The notes: generated by a model from the sequence alone, not told the origin. DNA of 64,000 nucleotides from Vibrio fluminensis (GCF_015278125.1 NZ_JADILO010000004.1:117781-181780), one strand, 5' to 3'. Positions 9,740-25,286 are shown, counted from the first letter of the stretch. Made by a program: numbers and translations.

Positions 9740-10534
9740 TTAGTTCAAATTATCTGGCAAAAATAGCGGACCGATCGGAGCGCGTGGCAGATCAAATTCT
9801 TGTGGGTAATCCACGTCAACTAGATACAAACCCTCAGCTTTTGCTGTTGCTCCGGCTAATTTACGATCTTTTGCTTCAAGTAGCCATTTGATCCACTCCG
9901 GCTCTTGTTCACCGCGACCAACACAAAGCAGACTACCAGTAATATTGCGCACCATATGGTGAACAAAGGCATTGGCTTTAATATCTATCACGACATATTG
10001 ACCATGACGAGTAACATTCAAATGCATTAGATTTCGCCAAGGGCTATTTGACTGACAATGAACTGCGCGAAACGAAGTAAAGTCATTCTCGCCTAGCAGA
10101 TATTGACCTGCTTGCTGCATTTTCACTTCATCCAAATCACCGTGATAATGACTAACGCCAGAATGCAAAATCCCCGGTCGTAATGCACTGTTAAATATAA
10201 TATACCGATAACGGCGTGCCGTTGCTGAGAATCGCGCATGAAATTCTTCAGGAACTTCTTTTGCCCATCTAACCGCAATATCACTTGGCAGATTGGCATT
10301 GGCACCCATTGTCCAAGCCACCATTTTTCGATTTGCAGTAGTTTCAAAGTGTACGACTTGCCCGGTGCCATGTACGCCAGCATCGGTACGACCAGCACAC
10401 AGTACTTCCACTGGATGATTGGCGACAATACTTAATGCGCGTTCTAGCTTCTCTTGTACGCTTTGAACTTCTCTTTGACGTTGCCAACCAAAGTAGTGAG
10501 CACCATTATACTCAATACCTAAAGCGATTCTCAT
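9740..10534 (-). CDS. truA: tRNA pseudouridine(38-40) synthase TruA
   Basis: TruA converts uridines 38-40 of the anticodon stem-loop to pseudouridine in many tRNAs. The frame is open for 36 codons further upstream. The ATG at 10534 gives [20 protein letters not shown], which aligns with the start of the E. coli fold, so a 264-aa protein is called. Asp51 in [14 protein letters not shown] is the catalytic aspartate. Also visible are [14 protein letters not shown] and [15 protein letters not shown], both characteristic of TruA. The upstream spacer carries the hubP terminator, so truA probably has its own promoter. Confidence 0.96.
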   Translation of the reverse strand: MRIALGIEYNGAHYFGWQRQREVQSVQEKLERALSIVANHPVEVLCAGRTDAGVHGTGQVVHFETTANRKMVAWTMGANANLPSDIAVRWAKEVPEEFHARFSATARRYRYIIFNSALRPGILHSGVSHYHGDLDEVKMQQAGQYLLGENDFTSFRAVHCQSNSPWRNLMHLNVTRHGQYVVIDIKANAFVHHMVRNITGSLLCVGRGEQEPEWIKWLLEAKDRKLAGATAKAEGLYLVDVDYPQEFDLPRAPIGPLFLPDNLN

Positions 10535-10610
10535 CTTGGACTCTCTTAGAAAATGGGGTCGGAAGTATAACGAAACTACTATACCCTCGCTACCCCATGA
10601 TATAAAAACA

Positions 10611-10630
10611 AAAGGGGCATTAGCCCCTTT
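10611..10630 (-). terminator. Terminator after hubP
   Basis: An 8-bp stem AAAGGGGC/GCCCCTTT with a 4-nt loop is followed on the minus strand by TGTTTTTAT. It is 30 bp past the hubP stop codon. Confidence 0.75.
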
Positions 10631-10659
10631 AAGAATATTCACTGATAAACGATTAGCAA

Positions 10660-15468
<4,809 letters not shown>

Positions 15469-15623
15469 AGAAGGCTCAGCTCGGTGCTCTTGATAATTAA
15501 TTTCGATGATCTGCTAAATATATCGGATCATATGGGCAAAACTATAGCCGTAGAGCCAAAAAATGTGTGTCTAGCTTAATAATCGCATTAATCTCACACA
15601 TTTTTTTCAAAATCGACTAAAAA

Positions 15624-15644
15624 AGCCCCGCATTTAGCGAGGCT
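15624..15644 (-). terminator. Terminator after asd
   Basis: An 8-bp stem with one mismatch (15624-15631 with 15637-15644) is followed on the minus strand by TTTTTTAG. It separates asd from hubP. Confidence 0.65.
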
Positions 15645-15668
15645 CTGTGAATACAGTCATTACCTAAA

Positions 15669-16682
15669 TTAGTAATAATCGCGAATCAATACTTCAGCAA
15701 TCTGTACCGCGTTAGTTGCTGCGCCTTTGCGTACGTTATCCGCCACAACCCACAAGTTAATGCCGCTATGATGACTGATATCATTGCGGATACGGCCAAC
15801 CATCACATGGTCTTTACCACCAGCGTCACGGACTTGAGTTGGGAAATCTTCACCGTGGAATACTTCAACACCTTCCGTGCTCTCAAGTAGTTGAATTACT
15901 TCTTGAGCATCGATCGGTGCGCGAGTTTCAACATGTACCGCTTCAGCGTGACCGTAGAAAACAGGAACACGTACACACGTTGGGTTCACCGTGATTGAAG
16001 AATCGTTAAAGATTTTTTGTGTTTCCCACACCATCTTCATCTCTTCTTTGGTGTAACCGTTTTCCATCATTTGGTCGATTTGTGGAATACAGTTAAACGC
16101 GATCTGTTGTGGAAATTGTTCAGCTTCTGCTGGGATACCGTTGAGTAGTTTTGCCGTTTGACCAGCAAGCTCATCGATACCACCTTTACCCGCTCCTGAT
16201 ACTGACTGATAAGTTGACACGTTAATACGTTCAATACCAACAGCATCATGGATAGGTTTTAGAGCCACTAACATTTGGATCGTTGAGCAGTTCGGGTTAG
16301 CAATAATATTGCGGTTACGGAACTCAGCAATTGCTTCAGGGTTCACTTCAGGCACGACCAACGGGATATCGTAGTCGTAACGGAATTGTGAGGTGTTATC
16401 GATAACGATCACGCCTTCCTCTGCCGCAATTGGGGCCCATTTTGCTGACAGCTCACCACCCGCGGAGAACAGCGCAATATGAGCTTGCGACCAATCAAAC
16501 TCTTCAACGCTTTGTACGCGAATTGTTTTGCCATTAAAGCGGTAAGTTTTACCTTCGCTACGTTCACTTGCGAGTAGGAACAATTCACCTACTGGGAACT
16601 TGCGTTCTTGCAACACTTCAAGAATCGTTTCACCGACAGCGCCCGTCGCACCTAGTACGGCCACATTGTATTGTTGGCTCAT
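15669..16682 (-). CDS. asd: Aspartate-semialdehyde dehydrogenase (usg-locus type)
   Basis: The enzyme reduces aspartyl phosphate to aspartate semialdehyde for lysine, threonine, methionine and diaminopimelate synthesis. The 337-aa protein has the NADP-binding [14 protein letters not shown] at the N-terminus, the catalytic Cys132 in NPNCSTIQM, and the conserved SVSGAGKGG loop and [11 protein letters not shown] segment. Its position after pdxB equals that of E. coli usg, a paralogue thought to lack this activity. Here the catalytic cysteine is kept, as in the second Asd of V. cholerae, so activity is likely but inferred. Its start overlaps the pdxB stop by 4 bp (ATGA). Confidence 0.9.
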   Translation of the reverse strand: MSQQYNVAVLGATGAVGETILEVLQERKFPVGELFLLASERSEGKTYRFNGKTIRVQSVEEFDWSQAHIALFSAGGELSAKWAPIAAEEGVIVIDNTSQFRYDYDIPLVVPEVNPEAIAEFRNRNIIANPNCSTIQMLVALKPIHDAVGIERINVSTYQSVSGAGKGGIDELAGQTAKLLNGIPAEAEQFPQQIAFNCIPQIDQMMENGYTKEEMKMVWETQKIFNDSSITVNPTCVRVPVFYGHAEAVHVETRAPIDAQEVIQLLESTEGVEVFHGEDFPTQVRDAGGKDHVMVGRIRNDISHHSGINLWVVADNVRKGAATNAVQIAEVLIRDYY

Positions 16683-17812
16683 TCACTTACCTCAATTTGA
16701 AAACCTAATTTCGCTAGCGGTGCCAGATTACACTCTTGGCGACCAATTAACGTTACCGCGCCATATTCACGGCGATCCCAATAATCCTTGCGCATTTTAT
16801 CAAATGAGCCTGGTTTTGCGATCTCACGGCGGAACAACGCATCATCTTTACGCACATCATAGATGATCTGAGTCAGATTGTGCAGCGTTGCTTCATCCCA
16901 AGCATATTGCAATGTCGCGGTTGGTACTGGCGCAATCGGCAGTAGATCGGCAGCCGCGGCGGTTTTTGCTTCACCAAGGAACTCACAGTAACTGTTGAAA
17001 ATCATCGTGGTTCCGCGCGCTTTACCCTCAAGACCGTAACCTGCAACATGCGGGGTCGCGAATGCTAACAGAGGTAGAAGCTCCATATCAACTTCTGGTT
17101 CAAACTCAAACACGTCTAACGCTGCTGCGAAACCATCTTGCTTTTGTAAGCGCGCTTTAAGTGCTTGGTTATCAACCACAGGGCCACGCGCCGCGTTGAT
17201 AAGAATTTGGTCACCACGTAATGAGTTCAGCACTTGCTCATCAATCATATGGTGAGTTGGGTAATCACCTTGACGGGTGATCGGTGTATGCAACGAAATG
17301 ATATCAGCTTGTGCAAGTAATGTTTCCAGCGGCGTAAACTCGCGCGTATCACCTTCGGCTTGCTTAATTGGGTCATTGATGAGCACCTTAATGCCAATGC
17401 CTTCAAGACAGTGTTGTAGGTAGCTCCCCACCTGACCTGCGCCTACGATACCCACTGTTTTTTCAAACACTGAGAAGCCTTGCTGTTGAGCGAGTACCAT
17501 CATGACGCTGAAAACATACTCGGCGACACCAACTTTGTTACAGCCTGGCGCTGCGGTAAAAAAGATGCCACGTTCACGCATTAGGTCTTGATCAACGTGA
17601 TCCATCCCAGCCGTTGCGGTGCCAACAAACTTAAGTTTGTTGGCTTTGGCAATGAGATCTGCATTTACTTTCGTTACAGAGCGGATCATCAGTGCATCTA
17701 TATCGACAAGATCATCAGCGGTTAGAGTGCGGCCTGGCTTTAAAATCACTTCACCAAGTTGCTCAAATAACTCTTGAGCGTAAGGCATGTTTTCATCAAT
17801 TAGAATTTTCAT
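16679..17812 (-). CDS. pdxB: Erythronate-4-phosphate dehydrogenase PdxB
   Basis: PdxB oxidises 4-phosphoerythronate in the DXP-dependent pathway to pyridoxal phosphate. The 377-aa protein belongs to the D-2-hydroxyacid dehydrogenase family. It has an N-terminal half-domain ([20 protein letters not shown]), the NAD-binding [12 protein letters not shown] near residue 125, [10 protein letters not shown] and the [16 protein letters not shown] segment with the catalytic histidine. A PdxB-specific C-terminal dimerisation domain follows (about 290-377). It is the first gene of a pair with asd. Confidence 0.95.
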   Translation of the reverse strand: MKILIDENMPYAQELFEQLGEVILKPGRTLTADDLVDIDALMIRSVTKVNADLIAKANKLKFVGTATAGMDHVDQDLMRERGIFFTAAPGCNKVGVAEYVFSVMMVLAQQQGFSVFEKTVGIVGAGQVGSYLQHCLEGIGIKVLINDPIKQAEGDTREFTPLETLLAQADIISLHTPITRQGDYPTHHMIDEQVLNSLRGDQILINAARGPVVDNQALKARLQKQDGFAAALDVFEFEPEVDMELLPLLAFATPHVAGYGLEGKARGTTMIFNSYCEFLGEAKTAAAADLLPIAPVPTATLQYAWDEATLHNLTQIIYDVRKDDALFRREIAKPGSFDKMRKDYWDRREYGAVTLIGRQECNLAPLAKLGFQIEVSE

Positions 17813-18174
17813 TTCACTTCGTATTCTTTTGCGGTTTTACTGGATTGTGCAGAATTCAATAACAAGTGTCGAGCGCTGCGTTTTACCTATTATGAATGGT
17901 TTGACACGACTTATCAGATACCCACTTCGCAAACTGTTCGTCAAAAGCATTCAACTTTGCTCACTTTGCCAGCAAACGACTCATTTTGTTTAGATTCGAC
18001 AAATTTTAGGCAATAAAAAACCGGCCTCAAATGAGGCCGGTAAGATCCAGAACAAAAGGATTCGACCCGCTCTCCATGGGCCAAATTTTGCGTCTGTTCG
18101 ACCAGAGTAATTAAACTCCGATCAAGCTCTGGAAACTGGGCTGTCAGCTAAATATCTTTAACTGACGAATTCAG
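17813..18174. other. 362-bp gap between fabB and pdxB
   Basis: Apart from the fabB terminator (18020-18041), I see no gene or recognised RNA here. The part next to pdxB must hold its promoter, but I cannot assign -35/-10 elements with confidence. Confidence 0.5.
18020..18041 (-). terminator. Terminator after fabB
   Basis: A stem of about 9-10 bp (ACCGGCCTC/GAGGCCGGT, small AAAT loop) is followed on the minus strand by TTTTTATTG. It lies about 130 bp past the fabB stop. Confidence 0.8.
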
Positions 18175-19386
18175 TTAACCTTGATACTTCTTGATCACTA
18201 GCGTGGCGTTAGTACCACCGAAACCAAAGCTGTTAGACATAACCGTGGTGAGTTCCGCTTCACGCATTTCAGTTACAATATCCAAACCTTGTGCCGCGTC
18301 ATCTAGCGTTTCAACGTTAATGCTTGGCGCAATAAAGTTATTGTCTAGCATCAGTGTTGAGTAAATTGCTTCATGAACACCAGCTGCACCTAGCGCATGG
18401 CCAGTCATTGCTTTAGTTGCAGAAATTGCAGGGCTGTTGTCACCAAACAGCTCTTGGATAGCACCAAGCTCTTTAACGTCACCAACTGGCGTTGATGTGC
18501 CGTGAGTATTCACGTAATCCACGCTTTCAACTGCTTGCATTGCCATCTTCATACAACGCACCGCACCTTCACCTGATGGCGCTACCATGTCGTAACCGTC
18601 AGAAGTCGCGCCGTAGCCTACGATTTCACCGTAGATTTTCGCGCCACGAGCAAGTGCATGCTCTAGCTCTTCAACCACTAGCATGCCGCCGCCACCAGAG
18701 ATAACAAAACCGTCACGCGCTGCATCGTAAGTACGAGATGCTTTTTCTGGCGTTTCGTTGTATTTCGTTGAGAGTGCGCCCATTGCGTCAAACATCATGG
18801 TTTGCGACCAATCTAGCTCTTCACCACCACCAGCAAATACGATGTCTTGTTTGCCAAGCTGGATAAGCTCCATTGCGTGACCAATACAGTGTGCAGATGT
18901 CGCACAAGCTGAACTCATTGAGTAGTTTACGCCACGAATTTTAAATGGTGTTGCCAGACACGCAGACACCGTTGATGACATAGTGCGCGGAACCATGTAC
19001 GGACCAACACGCTTAACGCCTTTCTCACGCATCGTATCCGTTGCCAGAGTTTGGTTTAGTGCTGAAGCACCACCAGAACCCGCGACGATACCAGTGCGGT
19101 CATTTGATACCTGCTCTTCAGTTAGGCCTGCATCTTCAATTGCTTGTTGCATTGATAGGTATGCGTACGCAGCCGCATCACCCATAAAGCGCATCTGCTT
19201 ACGGTCAATGAACTCAGCTGGGTTGATTTTTAGATCACCCCAAACTTGTGAGCGCAGACCGTGTTCTTTGAACTGCTCAGAAGCAGTGATACCAGATTTA
19301 CCCGCTTTAAGAGACGCTAACACTTCTTCGACGTTGTTACCGATACTTGAAACAATACCCATACCGGTGATTACGACTCGTTTCAT
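18175..19386 (-). CDS. fabB: 3-oxoacyl-ACP synthase I FabB
   Basis: FabB condenses acyl-ACP with malonyl-ACP and is needed for unsaturated fatty acid elongation. The ATG at 19386 (protein [18 protein letters not shown], 403 aa) follows AGGA at a good distance; an in-frame ATG 21 nt upstream includes that ribosome binding site in its own codons and is rejected. Catalytic residues are visible: Cys161 in [10 protein letters not shown], His295 in [11 protein letters not shown] and His330 in TGHALGAAG. The sequence is of the FabB rather than the FabF type ([17 protein letters not shown], ending [14 protein letters not shown]). Confidence 0.96.
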   Translation of the reverse strand: MKRVVITGMGIVSSIGNNVEEVLASLKAGKSGITASEQFKEHGLRSQVWGDLKINPAEFIDRKQMRFMGDAAAYAYLSMQQAIEDAGLTEEQVSNDRTGIVAGSGGASALNQTLATDTMREKGVKRVGPYMVPRTMSSTVSACLATPFKIRGVNYSMSSACATSAHCIGHAMELIQLGKQDIVFAGGGEELDWSQTMMFDAMGALSTKYNETPEKASRTYDAARDGFVISGGGGMLVVEELEHALARGAKIYGEIVGYGATSDGYDMVAPSGEGAVRCMKMAMQAVESVDYVNTHGTSTPVGDVKELGAIQELFGDNSPAISATKAMTGHALGAAGVHEAIYSTLMLDNNFIAPSINVETLDDAAQGLDIVTEMREAELTTVMSNSFGFGGTNATLVIKKYQG

Positions 19387-19433
19387 TATCACATTCCTAT
19401 AATTCAAAATACTGCTAGATAATAACTAAGTTG

Positions 19434-19452
19434 GCTGACAAAAGTGGTCAGC
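19434..19452. promoter_or_regulatory. Inverted repeat between fabB and mnmC
   Basis: GCTGAC (19434-19439) and GTCAGC (19447-19452) form an inverted repeat with a 7-bp spacer in the fabB promoter region. FabB genes are commonly controlled by FadR or FabR, but this does not clearly match either consensus I know. Confidence 0.3.
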
Positions 19453-19514
19453 TTTCCTTTAAAACCGTACAATCGGCACAACTTTACAGTCGATAATCAC
19501 AAAATTTAGACATT

Positions 19515-21524
19515 ATGACTACGATAACCAATGCCCAACTTGGCTGGAACGAAGCGGGAACGCCTGTTTCAGACCAATTCGATGACGTCTACTTCTCCAA
19601 TGTTAATGGACTAGAAGAGACGCGTTACGTCTTCTTGAGTCAAAATCATCTGCCACAAAGATGGCAAGAATATGACCAACGTCGCTTTGTGATTGCCGAA
19701 ACTGGTTTTGGCACTGGGCTCAATTTCCTAGCCGTGTGGCAATGGTTTGAAGCGTTTCGCCAGCAAAACCCAGACGCAACGCTAAAAGAGCTGCATTTCA
19801 TTAGCTTTGAAAAGTACCCTTTAAGCCAACAAGATTTAGTTAAAGCCCATCAAGCATGGCCTGAGTTAGCGCAATACGCAGAACAACTGCAACGCCATTA
19901 CCCGATCGCCGTACCTGAGTGCCATCGCATTGTTTTGGCCGATGGTGCGATCACTTTAGACCTTTGGTTTGGTGATATCAAAGATTGTATGCCTATTGTG
20001 CCTGTACCTGAACAAGGTTTAGTCGATGCTTGGTTCCTTGACGGCTTTGCGCCCAGCAAAAACCCTGAGATGTGGAATCAAACCCTATTTGACGGCATGG
20101 CAAAGCTTGCCAAGCAAGATTGCAGCTGTGCAACGTTTACCGCGGCAGGTTTTGTACGTCGCGGTTTAATTGAAGCCGGCTTTGAAATGAAAAAAGTCAA
20201 AGGCTTTGGTACGAAACGCGAAATGATTGCTGGCCGCCTGTTAGAGCGTAAAATTGATACCAATATCAAACCTTGCTTCCATCGTTCTCCGAGCACCGCA
20301 CATCAAAATATCGCTATTATTGGTGGCGGTATTGCCAGCGCCACACTAGCCAATACGCTAGTTCGTCGTGGTCAACAGATTACTTTATACTGCCAAGATG
20401 AACAACCAGCGATGCGCGCGTCAGGGAATCGCCAGGGTGCGGTTTACCCGCTACTAAACGGTGAACACCAAGGTGTCTCGCGCGTATTTGCACCGGCATT
20501 TTTGTTTGCTCGCCAGTTTGTCGAGCAAGCAGCTGAACAATTTAGTTTTGACCATGATTGGTGCGGTGTCACCCAACTCAAATGGGATGACAAGTCTGCA
20601 AGTAAGCTCGATAAGATGCTAGAAGGCAAGTTTGACCCGCAATTGATTCATGGTTTAGATGAGACTCAAACCGGTGAAGTGGTGGGTTTACCTGTCGATA
20701 TGGCAAGCGTTCACTATCCTCTTGGTGGTTGGTTGTGTCCAGCAGAGCTGACCCAAGGATTGATTGCGCAGCTTGAAAAAAATGAGTGCTTTAATGCGAA
20801 ATTTGCTCACAAGGTAGAATCGCTAACACAAACAAAAAATGGTTGGTCACTACAGGTTAATGGTCAAGAGGTTCAACACGACTGCGTTGTTATCGCCAAT
20901 GGTAATGAGTTCGCCTCTTTTACCCAAAGTGCGTTTGTTCCGCTTGGACAAGTAAAAGGGCAAGTCAGCCATATCCCAACCACCGAATCACTGACTCAGC
21001 TAAAGAGCGTGCTTTGTTACGATGGCTATATGACTCCTGTGAATCCAAATAACCAGCATCACTGTATCGGTGCCAGTTACGATCGCAGCCAACTCAACTA
21101 TGAGTTTGACCCTGTCGCTCAGCAAGATAATGGTGACAAATTACGTCATTGTCTGCCAAACCAAGCTTGGCCAAACGATGTGGATACGTCGAGCAACCTA
21201 TCACGTCAAGGTATTCGCTGCGTGAGTCGCGATCATCTACCGTTTGTCGGTAATCTGGGTGATTTTGAACAAATCAAAGCTGTTTATGCCGATCTGGCTG
21301 ATAATCAGCAAGCAGCACCAAATACACCGCATCACGACAATTTGTTCTGTTTGTTGGGTTTAGGCTCGCGTGGCTTAAGTTCAGCGCCTCTTATGGCGGA
21401 AGTATTGGCATCGCAGATCTGTGGTGACCCGCTACCGCTGCCAGTGGATTTACTCGAGCAAATCGACCCGAGTCGCATGTGGGTACGTAAACTGCGTAAA
21501 GGCAAAGCGATTACTGAGCTTTAA
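19515..21524 (+). CDS. mnmC: Bifunctional tRNA (mnm5s2U) biosynthesis protein MnmC
   Basis: MnmC finishes the mnm5s2U modification at the wobble position: the FAD domain removes the carboxymethyl group and the SAM domain methylates the product. The 669-aa protein has the N-terminal methyltransferase domain (about 1-245), with [20 protein letters not shown] and the [17 protein letters not shown] active-site region. The C-terminal FAD-dependent oxidoreductase domain (about 265-669) has the dinucleotide-binding [14 protein letters not shown] and a closing [12 protein letters not shown]. Both halves look intact. It diverges from fabB, as in E. coli. Confidence 0.97.
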   Translation: MTTITNAQLGWNEAGTPVSDQFDDVYFSNVNGLEETRYVFLSQNHLPQRWQEYDQRRFVIAETGFGTGLNFLAVWQWFEAFRQQNPDATLKELHFISFEKYPLSQQDLVKAHQAWPELAQYAEQLQRHYPIAVPECHRIVLADGAITLDLWFGDIKDCMPIVPVPEQGLVDAWFLDGFAPSKNPEMWNQTLFDGMAKLAKQDCSCATFTAAGFVRRGLIEAGFEMKKVKGFGTKREMIAGRLLERKIDTNIKPCFHRSPSTAHQNIAIIGGGIASATLANTLVRRGQQITLYCQDEQPAMRASGNRQGAVYPLLNGEHQGVSRVFAPAFLFARQFVEQAAEQFSFDHDWCGVTQLKWDDKSASKLDKMLEGKFDPQLIHGLDETQTGEVVGLPVDMASVHYPLGGWLCPAELTQGLIAQLEKNECFNAKFAHKVESLTQTKNGWSLQVNGQEVQHDCVVIANGNEFASFTQSAFVPLGQVKGQVSHIPTTESLTQLKSVLCYDGYMTPVNPNNQHHCIGASYDRSQLNYEFDPVAQQDNGDKLRHCLPNQAWPNDVDTSSNLSRQGIRCVSRDHLPFVGNLGDFEQIKAVYADLADNQQAAPNTPHHDNLFCLLGLGSRGLSSAPLMAEVLASQICGDPLPLPVDLLEQIDPSRMWVRKLRKGKAITEL

Positions 21525-21532
21525 AGGCAAAT

Positions 21533-21558
21533 AAAAAACTCCCACATGGGAGTTTTTT
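21533..21558. terminator. Bidirectional terminator between mnmC and the FMN reductase gene
   Basis: An 11-bp stem AAAAAACTCCC/GGGAGTTTTTT with a 4-nt loop serves both converging genes. Confidence 0.85.
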
Positions 21559-21573
21559 ATTCTTAACTTACTG

Positions 21574-22101
21574 TTAATCAAGCAAACTATTCATTGCGTG
21601 CTGCACACTTTCCGCAATTTCTACTGCGGTAAACTGTCCGCTAACCATATCAAAGTTGTCATAGAAACTCGGGATAGAGAGCGAGGCTTTCAGTTGCGCG
21701 CCAAAGTAACCCGCAGATCCGCTTGCGGCAGCCAATACATTCCCCGCTCCGCCAGGTCCTGGTGAGGTAGCAAAATAGACCGCGGGCTTATTTTGAAACA
21801 CTTCACGCTCAATTCGTGATGCCCAATCAAATAAGTTTTTGTATGCGGCTGTATAAGCGCCATTGTGCTCAGCAAACGAAATAACCAAAGCATCTGCTTG
21901 CGCTATATCCGCAAGAAACGCTTTTGCCCCCTCCGCCTGACCGATCTGTTTTTCCATATCTTCGCTAAAAATAGGCACAGAATAGTCATTGAGATCGAGC
22001 AGTTTTATTTGAGAGCCTGGCAGTAGATGCGCAGCATAATTGGCAAGAGTGCGATTAATCGAGGTAGAACTGGTGGAAGCGCCAAAAGCGACGATAAGCA
22101 T
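21574..22101 (-). CDS. NADPH-dependent FMN reductase family protein
   Basis: This 175-aa flavodoxin-like protein starts MLIVAFGASTSSTSINRTLA, where the SxSxxSxN-type loop after the first strand binds the FMN phosphate in this family. DALVISFAEHNGAYTAAYKNLFDW matches the P.YN.s.p..LKNalDW region of NADPH-dependent FMN/quinone reductases. VYFATSPGPGGAGNVL is the third flavin loop. It is probably a cytoplasmic flavin or quinone reductase; the physiological substrate is unknown. It lies 78 bp downstream of yfcL on the same strand and between genes that are neighbours in E. coli. Confidence 0.85.
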   Translation of the reverse strand: MLIVAFGASTSSTSINRTLANYAAHLLPGSQIKLLDLNDYSVPIFSEDMEKQIGQAEGAKAFLADIAQADALVISFAEHNGAYTAAYKNLFDWASRIEREVFQNKPAVYFATSPGPGGAGNVLAAASGSAGYFGAQLKASLSIPSFYDNFDMVSGQFTAVEIAESVQHAMNSLLD

Positions 22102-22179
22102 AGGGGTTGTCCTTTGTTTGATTAGCTCTTTTCAGCATAGAAATAGAGCGAACAATCGACAACCACCCAGAAGAAGAAG

Positions 22180-22443
22180 TTAGGCGTTGTTAACTAATTC
22201 AAGCCACAAATCATTAACAATAATACGATCCGCTGGCGTCAGTTCTGTACGCGCTTGATCAAGGCTAGCAATAATACGTTGTTTTAGCTCTTCAACATCA
22301 TTAATGCCTTCTTCTTCGCAAGATGCGGCAGATAGCGAAATGTGACCACGCAAGTAACCACCGGCAAACAACTCATCATCCGATGCGGTAGCAATACGTG
22401 CATCAATAAGCTCAAGTAGCTTTTCTTCAAATTCAATAATCAT
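22180..22443 (-). CDS. yfcL: YfcL family protein
   Basis: This 87-aa cytoplasmic protein of unknown function aligns with remembered E. coli YfcL: MIIEFEEKLLELIDARI and ASDDELFAGGYLRGHISL are the diagnostic stretches. The ATG at 22443 is chosen because the family begins here; the frame is open for 18 more codons upstream without family support. The neighbourhood (fabB, mnmC, yfcL, epmC, aroC) is the same as in E. coli, though an extra FMN reductase gene and the LruC cassette are inserted. Confidence 0.85.
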   Translation of the reverse strand: MIIEFEEKLLELIDARIATASDDELFAGGYLRGHISLSAASCEEEGINDVEELKQRIIASLDQARTELTPADRIIVNDLWLELVNNA

Positions 22444-22596
22444 GTTGTGCTTAATCAACTCAGTTTGATTCTCAAAAAGGATAGCGAAGCTTCTCATATT
22501 GAGAAATTTAACGCAAACCCTATATATGACGGGCTTCTAGCATCTGGCACACACTATGCAATTCCCCTCTTACCTCCCATAAACTTGAGAAGAATT

Positions 22597-24792
22597 ATGT
22601 CAGCAACGTTAACACGACTAGGTACGCTATTAACGCTCGGAACCGTCAGTTTCATCTCTCCTTTCGGCTACGCTCAGCAACCGTTTGATAACTGTCCTAC
22701 CGAAGCCTTCTTATTTCAGAACCCATCCGGTACGCCGGTTGCTTATGGTGTTGATATCGACCTTGGTAGCTATCGTACCATGAATTCAAATTTGGGCAGT
22801 GCCAAGCTCAATGGTGTCGGTTTTAGTCAACATGATAACTTCATTTACGGCTGGGATTACGGCGCTAAATCTCTCGCTCGCATCGACGGTAACTTCGTCA
22901 AATATTCATTGTCTGTCACCAAACCAAGTGGAGCGCCAACCTCGATTTATGTAGGTGACGTCTCTCTAGATGAGAACGCTTGGTATGGCTACCGCCCTTC
23001 AAACGGTTTGTACAAAATCGATTTGACGACAATGGAGATGACCTTAATTGCCAACAAAGCGCAGTTTGGCTCACCTGCGATTTTCGACATTGCATTCCAT
23101 CCAGACAATTCTTACGCCTACAGCATCGATTCATCGGGTTACTTATGGCAAATCGATGTCACTGCAGGCACCAGTACCCGCTTAAACCAATTGCTGGACA
23201 AAAATGAACTTGGCTTTAGCTTGACGTTTGGCGCCGTGTATTTCGACGTAAATGGTAATTTTTACGGCAGCAACAACGGTAATGGTTACATCTACAAAGT
23301 TGCGATTAATGGTAACCAATCTTCTGCCGCGTTTTTTGCTTATGGTCCATCTAGTAGCTCCAATGATGGTGCTCGATGCGCACTTGCGCCGGTAGAAGCG
23401 AGCGAAAATACCGACTTTGGTGATGCCCCGGACAGCTACAACACACTATATGATAATTCTGGTGCTCGCCACGGCATTACCGATTTAATGCTGGGTAGTA
23501 AAGTGGATGGGGAAACCGAAGCTTATGTCTTTCCCAACAGCGACGACGCCTCATCAGCAGAAGACGATGAAGATGGTGTGGCATTTCCACTGCCCATCCA
23601 AGTCGGTCGAACTTCTAAGCTAGACGTAACGGTCAGTGGCGCAACCGCCAGCAGTGTCCTCACGGCTTGGATGGACTTCGACCAAGACGGCACATTTGAA
23701 GATGACGAGAAAATCGTCAGCAACGAAGCCGTCACTGATGGGGTTCAAAGTATTTTCTTTGATGTGCCACCTTGGGCTCAAGTTGGACAAACTTGGGCAC
23801 GCTTTAGATTAAGTGAAATCCAAGATATTGGCCCATCCGGTGGGGTACCAAGCGGCGAGGTCGAAGATTACCAAGTTGATATCACGGAAGATGGCGTCAC
23901 CACACTAACCTATCCCAATGGTGCTGACTTCACGACGTTCGCTTACGAGGATCAGTACCCCATTGCCGGTGATTACGACATGAATGACGTATTGATGAAT
24001 GTTAAGTTCACCGAGTATCAATTGGACGACAAAGTAATTCGTCTAAAATTCGAAGGACAAGTTGCCGCACTGGGTGGTGCTCGCCATTCTGGTTTTGCGA
24101 TTCGATTGCCAGGTATTGCACCTAGCGATATCAAAGATGAATTGATTACCTTGATGATTAATGGCGTCGTAGTAAACAGAACGGTGCTCGAGTCGGGGAC
24201 CAATGATGCGGTGTTTATCATTCAAGATGATCTTTGGGACTTAGTTGATGCTGGCGAAGCAGAAGGTTGTACCTATTTCCGTACCCAAACCAATTGTGGC
24301 ACCAACTATCGTGCGACTTGGCAATTGACCGTCACGATGCGCAATGCAATTGACAACAGTACGATGCCCGCTTTTCCTTATGACCCATTCATCTTCGCTG
24401 CCCCTGGTCATTACTATGGCGACATTGGCTTTGAAGTGAGCGGCGGATATCCCGGCCGAGGTCTAGAGATTCATCTTAAAAATCAAGCGCCGACCAGTAA
24501 ATTCAACAATGCGTACAAATCACGTGGTATTGATGCCTCTGATGGTGACCAAACTCACTTCCATACAGCTAACGGGTTACCTTGGGCGATTGAGATCCCT
24601 CTAGATTGGCAGCATCCTCTGGAGCAGATCAACATATTGCAAGCCTATAGATACTTTGCCGATTTTGCTGGCGATGCGACAGGGCAAACCTACTCAACAT
24701 GGTATCTCGCCACGGAAGAAGAAAAAGACAATCGCACCAGCAGTGATACCAGTAACGATCACATTGACGAAAACAATGTCTACTACGACTAG
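22597..24792 (+). CDS. Secreted protein with N-terminal propeller-like region, GEVED domain and LruC domain
   Basis: The 731-aa protein from ATG 22597 has a signal peptide ending near FGYAQQ (about residue 27); the open frame upstream has no support. Residues 30-265 have short repeats (AWYGYRPSNGLYKIDLTT, YAYSIDSSGYLWQIDVTA) like the DUF6923-type propeller. Residues 273-430 look like a GEVED domain: DFGDAPDSY at the start, the acidic loop DFDQDGTFEDDE (360-371) of calcium-binding type, and GEVEDY (420-425) at the end. Residues 445-720 match the LruC (DUF4842) domain, with GDYDMNDVLMNVKF. The function is unknown; a surface or secreted role is inferred. It is co-oriented with a lipoprotein gene 16 bp downstream. 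Confidence 0.8.
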   Translation: MSATLTRLGTLLTLGTVSFISPFGYAQQPFDNCPTEAFLFQNPSGTPVAYGVDIDLGSYRTMNSNLGSAKLNGVGFSQHDNFIYGWDYGAKSLARIDGNFVKYSLSVTKPSGAPTSIYVGDVSLDENAWYGYRPSNGLYKIDLTTMEMTLIANKAQFGSPAIFDIAFHPDNSYAYSIDSSGYLWQIDVTAGTSTRLNQLLDKNELGFSLTFGAVYFDVNGNFYGSNNGNGYIYKVAINGNQSSAAFFAYGPSSSSNDGARCALAPVEASENTDFGDAPDSYNTLYDNSGARHGITDLMLGSKVDGETEAYVFPNSDDASSAEDDEDGVAFPLPIQVGRTSKLDVTVSGATASSVLTAWMDFDQDGTFEDDEKIVSNEAVTDGVQSIFFDVPPWAQVGQTWARFRLSEIQDIGPSGGVPSGEVEDYQVDITEDGVTTLTYPNGADFTTFAYEDQYPIAGDYDMNDVLMNVKFTEYQLDDKVIRLKFEGQVAALGGARHSGFAIRLPGIAPSDIKDELITLMINGVVVNRTVLESGTNDAVFIIQDDLWDLVDAGEAEGCTYFRTQTNCGTNYRATWQLTVTMRNAIDNSTMPAFPYDPFIFAAPGHYYGDIGFEVSGGYPGRGLEIHLKNQAPTSKFNNAYKSRGIDASDGDQTHFHTANGLPWAIEIPLDWQHPLEQINILQAYRYFADFAGDATGQTYSTWYLATEEEKDNRTSSDTSNDHIDENNVYYD

Positions 24793-24808
24793 GGCGAGGA
24801 GAAACACA

Positions 24809-25267
24809 ATGAAAATGCAAACTCAATGGTTACTAACAGGCATGTTTACCCTTGTTCTTGTCGGCTGTGGTGGAGGTGGCGGTGGTGGCGGTAGTGACGA
24901 CAATGGGAGCGGTTCATCAGCAGCGTCAGCGCCTAGCGCTCCAACCCGAGCAATGTCCGATATTGTCGTTGCCAGTGACAATACTCTGTCATCCACTTAT
25001 CAATTGACCGTCGATGTTAATTTAACTCAACTAGCAGGCAAGCAAGCGTATATCGTGATATGCCCAACCAACGGACAACAAATTGATTACGACAGTTGCT
25101 TCACTAAAGCAAGTCTGGATGACGGCATAGGAAAATTCGAATTGCTGCTGCCTAACCACCAGCAGTCACTGATCGCTGAAGTGACGCCAATGGAGGCAGG
25201 CAGCAATCCACTTACTTTCACTTGGCAGTATGACAACCAGGCGCAAAGTACTTGGCTTATTCCATAA
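24809..25267 (+). CDS. Putative lipoprotein with polyglycine linker
   Basis: The ATG at 24809 follows a strong GGAG and gives 152 aa; the frame is open further upstream inside the preceding gene but lacks a start signal. The signal peptide ends in the lipobox LVGC, so Cys20 should be lipidated. Eight glycines and a Ser/Ala/Asp-rich linker follow directly, then a compact C-terminal domain of about 100 residues with two cysteines (VICPTNGQ, DYDSCFTK). I recognise no family. Asp at +2 is absent (Gly instead), so export to the outer membrane is predicted. The 16-bp gap after the LruC gene suggests one operon and a shared role. Confidence 0.75.
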   Translation: MKMQTQWLLTGMFTLVLVGCGGGGGGGGSDDNGSGSSAASAPSAPTRAMSDIVVASDNTLSSTYQLTVDVNLTQLAGKQAYIVICPTNGQQIDYDSCFTKASLDDGIGKFELLLPNHQQSLIAEVTPMEAGSNPLTFTWQYDNQAQSTWLIP

Positions 25268-25286
25268 TGGAAAGCCAAAAACCGAC

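Noticed and set aside
19434..19452. FadR or FabR operator of fabB
   Set aside because: The inverted repeat does not match the consensus I recall for either regulator; listed only as an unassigned repeat.
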